NCBI GenBank assembly: GCA_028279215.1
Contig: JANQOF010000071.1
Coordinates: forward strand, 1-47,769
DNA from: Pirellulales bacterium
GTDB taxonomy: Bacteria; Planctomycetota; Planctomycetia; Pirellulales; Lacipirellulaceae
Direction: 5' to 3'
DNA: 47,769 nucleotides
Under the pieces are notes generated by a model, which saw only the letters and a program-made list of their open reading frames with translations, was not told the DNA's origin and did not search any database. Below are positions 45,076 through 47,769 of this stretch, one piece after another. A program made the position numbers and the translations under genes. Within the stretch, counting starts at the first letter, position 1, and every line of letters begins with the position of its first letter.

Positions 45076-45975
45076 ATGTGTAACGAGCCCAACTCGAACG
45101 CGTCACCATCATCGGCACGACTCATCTCCGTCGTTTGGATCCTGTTCCTATTCTTCCTCTTAGCCGCGTGCTGGCATAAGGCGGACGAGAACCGCCGCGA
45201 CCACGAGCGGCAGGCTGAGTGGGGAAAGCGGATTGCGAAGCTCCAACTCGAAAGCCGCGAAGAGTTTGACCGCCTACTGAAGTACTTCCGAGCGGGCCGC
45301 GATCGCGGCATCATGCGACAGGAGGTGGAGCAGGAACTGAACGACGGGCAACCGTTCGACCTCCAGCCCGATGGCGACCGGCAAGAGGCCAACTGGACTC
45401 ACCCGAGGTACGCCATCCCCATTGAATTACGGTTCTACGACGACAGACTCACAGGCTGGGGTATGTCGAGCGGTACGCCGATGTCGCTGCCCGAGAACGC
45501 CCAGCCGCCACCGCTGCGGTTTGACTCCCCAGCCGAGAGGATCCGCGAAATCGCGCGCACGGTTTCCGTTTACCTGTGGGTCCTCATGATGCTCGCGGCA
45601 TTCGGACTGCAAGCCCGCCACGACCGCAAGCGTGCTTGGTACTCAAGCCAACTCATGCTCGCCACGGCGCTGGTGTACGGCGGCGCCACGGTGATTTCGC
45701 CCGGTTACGATCTAACCATTCAAGGCATCTTCTCCAACGATCCCATGTTCCTCGCCGTGATTCTGTATGTCGGAAGCCTTATTGCGCTCGCGGCAACCTG
45801 GCCCGCTACCCACACTCGTCCCCAATTCCGCCTCCGCCAACTACTGGTGGCCTTCACGGCCGCCGCACTGTTATTGGCGATGGGGCCGTTGGGATACTTT
45901 GCGCTTTGTGTGTTTGCCGGCGGTGGGGTGATGTTGATGGGGATGCTTCGGATGCGGACGGAGGGCGCGGGTTGA
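45076..45975 (+). CDS. Membrane protein of unknown function
   Basis: The 299-residue product (ATG 45076; a TTG at 45061 is possible) has one membrane helix near the N-terminus (LISVVWILFLFFLLAACW), a charged, probably helical region (about 35-130), and four or five further helices in the C-terminal half (SVYLWVLMMLAAFGLQAR onwards). The last ones include PQFRLRQLLVAFTAAALLLA, an RFSL-like anchor motif placed inside the protein. I do not recognise the family. The REP-like palindrome at 45991 follows closely. Confidence 0.6.
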   Translation: MCNEPNSNASPSSARLISVVWILFLFFLLAACWHKADENRRDHERQAEWGKRIAKLQLESREEFDRLLKYFRAGRDRGIMRQEVEQELNDGQPFDLQPDGDRQEANWTHPRYAIPIELRFYDDRLTGWGMSSGTPMSLPENAQPPPLRFDSPAERIREIARTVSVYLWVLMMLAAFGLQARHDRKRAWYSSQLMLATALVYGGATVISPGYDLTIQGIFSNDPMFLAVILYVGSLIALAATWPATHTRPQFRLRQLLVAFTAAALLLAMGPLGYFALCVFAGGGVMLMGMLRMRTEGAG

Positions 45976-45990
45976 CGCTTGTTGGGTATG

Positions 45991-46015
45991 CCACTGCTGG
46001 CTTGTCTAGCAGTGG
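45991..46015. repeat. Palindrome of the CCACTGCT type
   Basis: ccactgct (45991-45998) and agcagtgg (46008-46015) form a perfect 8-bp stem with the loop ggcttgtct, just after the stop at 45975. I recall near-identical ccactgctgg...cagcagtgg elements as abundant intergenic repeats of Pirellulales genomes. It has no T-run. Read as a REP-like element. Confidence 0.55.
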
Positions 46016-46109
46016 TGCACGGCGCGCGAGCTATGTACCATGTGGATAAGCGACGACAATTGTTTTCAAACGACAAGCATGGTCGCTACCTACAATTCGA
46101 GAGCCACAG

Positions 46110-46970
46110 ATGAACCGGCTGCTTCGCTTCAGCATGAAGTCTTTCTTAATTGCAGTTGCGTTCTTGTGCTTGCTGATGGGCTATAAAGTCTATCAAGCAA
46201 ATAAGCTTCGTAGGGCTATTGATACTACTCACACATTGTCAGAAACCGCTATTACTTATCACCACGAAGTAGGCACAGCCGTCTCTCCAGAGAAAATTAC
46301 AACAAGTTTGGGGCTCATGGAAGTTGAGCCACCCGGACCTTCGTGGCTACGAAACTACCTGGGAGACGAGTATTTTGTAGACCCCTACAAGGTATGGATA
46401 CGCGACTCCGACGACGTGCAACTAAAGATCGTTGTCGATGGCATGCCAAACCTACGAGTCGTGAATATCTGGAACACGGACGTCACGAACCGAGGGTTCC
46501 GTGAGTTACAAAGACTACAAGAATTGGAAGAGCTGCAGGTTGCCGACTCTAAGATTCTGAGCGACACAGCCATCGCTCACTTGGCAGGAGTGACAACGCT
46601 TAGAAAGGTGGAGATTCTGCGCTGCCCCAACATAACGGGCCAAGCCTTGCAGTACCTCACTTCCTCCAAGCAACAGTTAAGCTACCTGCATTTGTCTGGG
46701 CCTGGCTTTACTGACGCAAATATTGAATCATTAGCGCTGTTTCCGAACCTAGAAACACTCAATCTGATTCATTGCCCGGTATCAGAAAACGCGATTGCCA
46801 ATCTCGTAGCGTTGAAGAAGTTGCGCAGACTCGAACTGTCTAACACAGATGTGGCTTATCCTTCGCTTACAACCATCAGAGACGCTTTGCCACAGTGCAT
46901 GCTGGTATACAACTCAGTCAAGACCGGCGTAGTGATTGTCAAACCGAATCAGCTACCGCCGCAAAGATGA
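46110..46970 (+). CDS. Membrane-anchored leucine-rich-repeat-like protein
   Basis: The 286-residue protein has an N-terminal anchor (MNRLLRFSMKSFLIAVAFLC, helix about 10-28) and a C-terminal run of about five leucine-rich repeats of the planctomycete type: MPNLRVVNIWNTDVTNRGF, LQELEELQVADSKILSDTA, VTTLRKVEILRCPNITGQA, FPNLETLNLIHCPVSENA, LKKLRRLELSNTDV. It is probably an envelope protein that binds a partner. The codons are visibly more AT-rich than in neighbouring genes, which suggests late acquisition. Confidence 0.75.
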   Translation: MNRLLRFSMKSFLIAVAFLCLLMGYKVYQANKLRRAIDTTHTLSETAITYHHEVGTAVSPEKITTSLGLMEVEPPGPSWLRNYLGDEYFVDPYKVWIRDSDDVQLKIVVDGMPNLRVVNIWNTDVTNRGFRELQRLQELEELQVADSKILSDTAIAHLAGVTTLRKVEILRCPNITGQALQYLTSSKQQLSYLHLSGPGFTDANIESLALFPNLETLNLIHCPVSENAIANLVALKKLRRLELSNTDVAYPSLTTIRDALPQCMLVYNSVKTGVVIVKPNQLPPQR

Positions 46971-47056
46971 CATCACTATTGGACAAGCCAGTGATACCAC
47001 TCACTATCGTTGTCTGAGCATTGCACTCAGGCGCTAAAGATATCCAGATTGAACGA

Positions 47057-47359
47057 ATGAATGCTACTTCGATGACGCTCGCCGCCGCTGGAATCGCTGA
47101 AATTTCGGATGAGGAGTGGGATTCCATTTCATTTTGGATCGCTGGAAGCTTTTGGGGATTCGTAGGAAGTGCCATCCTCCTGACACTTGCTTGTGTTGCC
47201 TTCCGTGCTTGGACGCTCCGAAAGAGATATTCCCTCAAAGCCTTTCTCGTATATTTCGTGACTGCGGCTGCAGGGCTAGCAGTGATTCGTTATGGAATTC
47301 GGCTGCGTGACGAAGCCGACGCTCAGCGAAACCAAGCGCTCTCGGCCTCGCAGTCATGA
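47057..47359 (+). CDS. Small hypothetical membrane protein
   Basis: The 100-residue product has two membrane helices (FWIAGSFWGFVGSAILLTLA and AFLVYFVTAAAGLAVIRYG) separated by a basic loop (RAWTLRKRYSLKA). Its start was set at ATG 47057; a TTG frame at 47021 exists. I recognise no family. Like the preceding gene it lies in AT-richer sequence, and the loop RKRYSLKAFLVYFV again resembles the RFSL anchor pattern. Confidence 0.5.
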   Translation: MNATSMTLAAAGIAEISDEEWDSISFWIAGSFWGFVGSAILLTLACVAFRAWTLRKRYSLKAFLVYFVTAAAGLAVIRYGIRLRDEADAQRNQALSASQS

Positions 47360-47539
47360 ATTGCAGCAATGCCGCGCGAGTCCTGTAGGGTAGGTGCTCT
47401 CCATCTCGGACGGCGGCAAAAAACAAGGTATGTGAGCGAGAAGAGGTGGTTGCCCTTGAAACGATGCCTTTCGTGACTCGCGTCACACTGGTAGGCCTGA
47501 CGGCCAATCAGCGCCACCCAGTGCGCCCTGGCACGTCTG

Positions 47540-47561
47540 ACCCTCCCACGAATGGGAGGGT
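47540..47561. repeat. Palindrome of the CCCTCCCA type
   Basis: accctccca (47540-47548) and tgggagggt (47553-47561) form a perfect 9-bp stem with the loop cgaa. A T5 run comes only at 47576-47580, so termination is doubtful. The core is similar to the strong hairpin at 2806-2836. Bases 47360-47616 otherwise show no gene. Confidence 0.5.
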
Positions 47562-47616
47562 GAATTCTTGGGGGATTTTTGTAGAAAGTAGGCCACTCAC
47601 TTTGCTAGGTTACTAG

Positions 47617-47769
47617 ATGCAAACCGGTCAGTTGGTTGAGTGGCGGCCGCGTGGGCGGATTGTCTGGTACCGCATGTGTTTGTGGGATGTGTTGGCCAAC
47701 GAGGGTAGGGCTTTGTCTCCCTATCGAAACCTCGAGTGCATCCTTCCACCTGCCCGACAACTCTTGCTG
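47617..47769 (+). CDS. Possible 5' part of a gene cut by the window end
   Basis: An ATG at 47617 opens 51 codons with no stop up to the last base. The peptide starts MQTGQLVEWRPRGRIVWYR and has no known motif. It lacks a clear ribosome site (GAAAGTAGG at about 47584 is too far). It could be an incidental frame; only the continuing sequence can tell. Confidence 0.25.
   Translation, partial: MQTGQLVEWRPRGRIVWYRMCLWDVLANEGRALSPYRNLECILPPARQLLL

Overview
The window looks like a chromosomal segment of a planctomycete, most likely of the Pirellulales type. The evidence is the gene content. It has a DUF1571 protein, a periplasmic protein with a CxxxxCH cytochrome-like motif, a Ser/Thr kinase with the usual planctomycete N-terminal extension, a stub of the domain found in planctomycete anti-sigma/FecR proteins, several small proteins beginning with an RFSL-type membrane anchor, and a lipid A gene group. 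No tRNA, rRNA, CRISPR array, transposase or phage gene was recognised. Starts are often GTG, and Shine-Dalgarno sites are often weak.

Layout. 1-4970: ACT-domain protein, small anchored protein, hotdog thioesterase, DJ-1/PfpI protein, a class I amidotransferase-like protein that lacks its catalytic cysteine, and a CPBP-family membrane protease. 5091-6152: a stand-alone FabH/OleA-type thiolase, tail to tail with a tail-anchored Ser/Thr kinase. 16786 down to 7997 (minus strand): a fatty-acid-synthase-like locus in the order ketosynthase, acyl carrier protein, phytoene-desaturase-like flavoprotein 1, a small protein, two tandem anchored paralogues (with the debris of a third), phytoene-desaturase-like flavoprotein 2, a small unknown protein bracketed by inverted 10-bp-period repeats, a FabZ-type dehydratase and a FabI-type reductase. 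This is the most interesting part of the window. It holds a minimal type II elongation set plus two carotenoid-desaturase-family enzymes, which suggests an unusual acyl or polyene product.

17029-24881: xylulokinase, FecR-type stub, polytopic membrane protein with a HAD phosphatase, Cys-rich lipoprotein, cytochrome-like periplasmic protein, and acylphosphatase coupled to an ABC-2 permease. 28629 down to 24909 (minus strand): an outer-membrane/lipid A operon, OmpH/Skp, LpxC, LpxA and a Gfo/Idh/MocA dehydrogenase. 28852-33769: M28 peptidase, degenerate receiver protein overlapping an FHA-GAF-histidine kinase, and an MBL-fold hydrolase. 34039-38065: DUF1571 protein, PQQ-like beta-propeller lipoprotein and WcaJ-type glycosyl-1-phosphate transferase. 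38066-44305: a giant alpha-2-macroglobulin with an intact thioester motif. 44428-47769: Nudix-like protein, then anchored hypothetical proteins in visibly AT-richer DNA, ending in a possible truncated gene.

Intergenic spaces carry several repeat types: CCACT-type low-complexity runs, 10-bp-period word arrays, and short palindromes of REP type.
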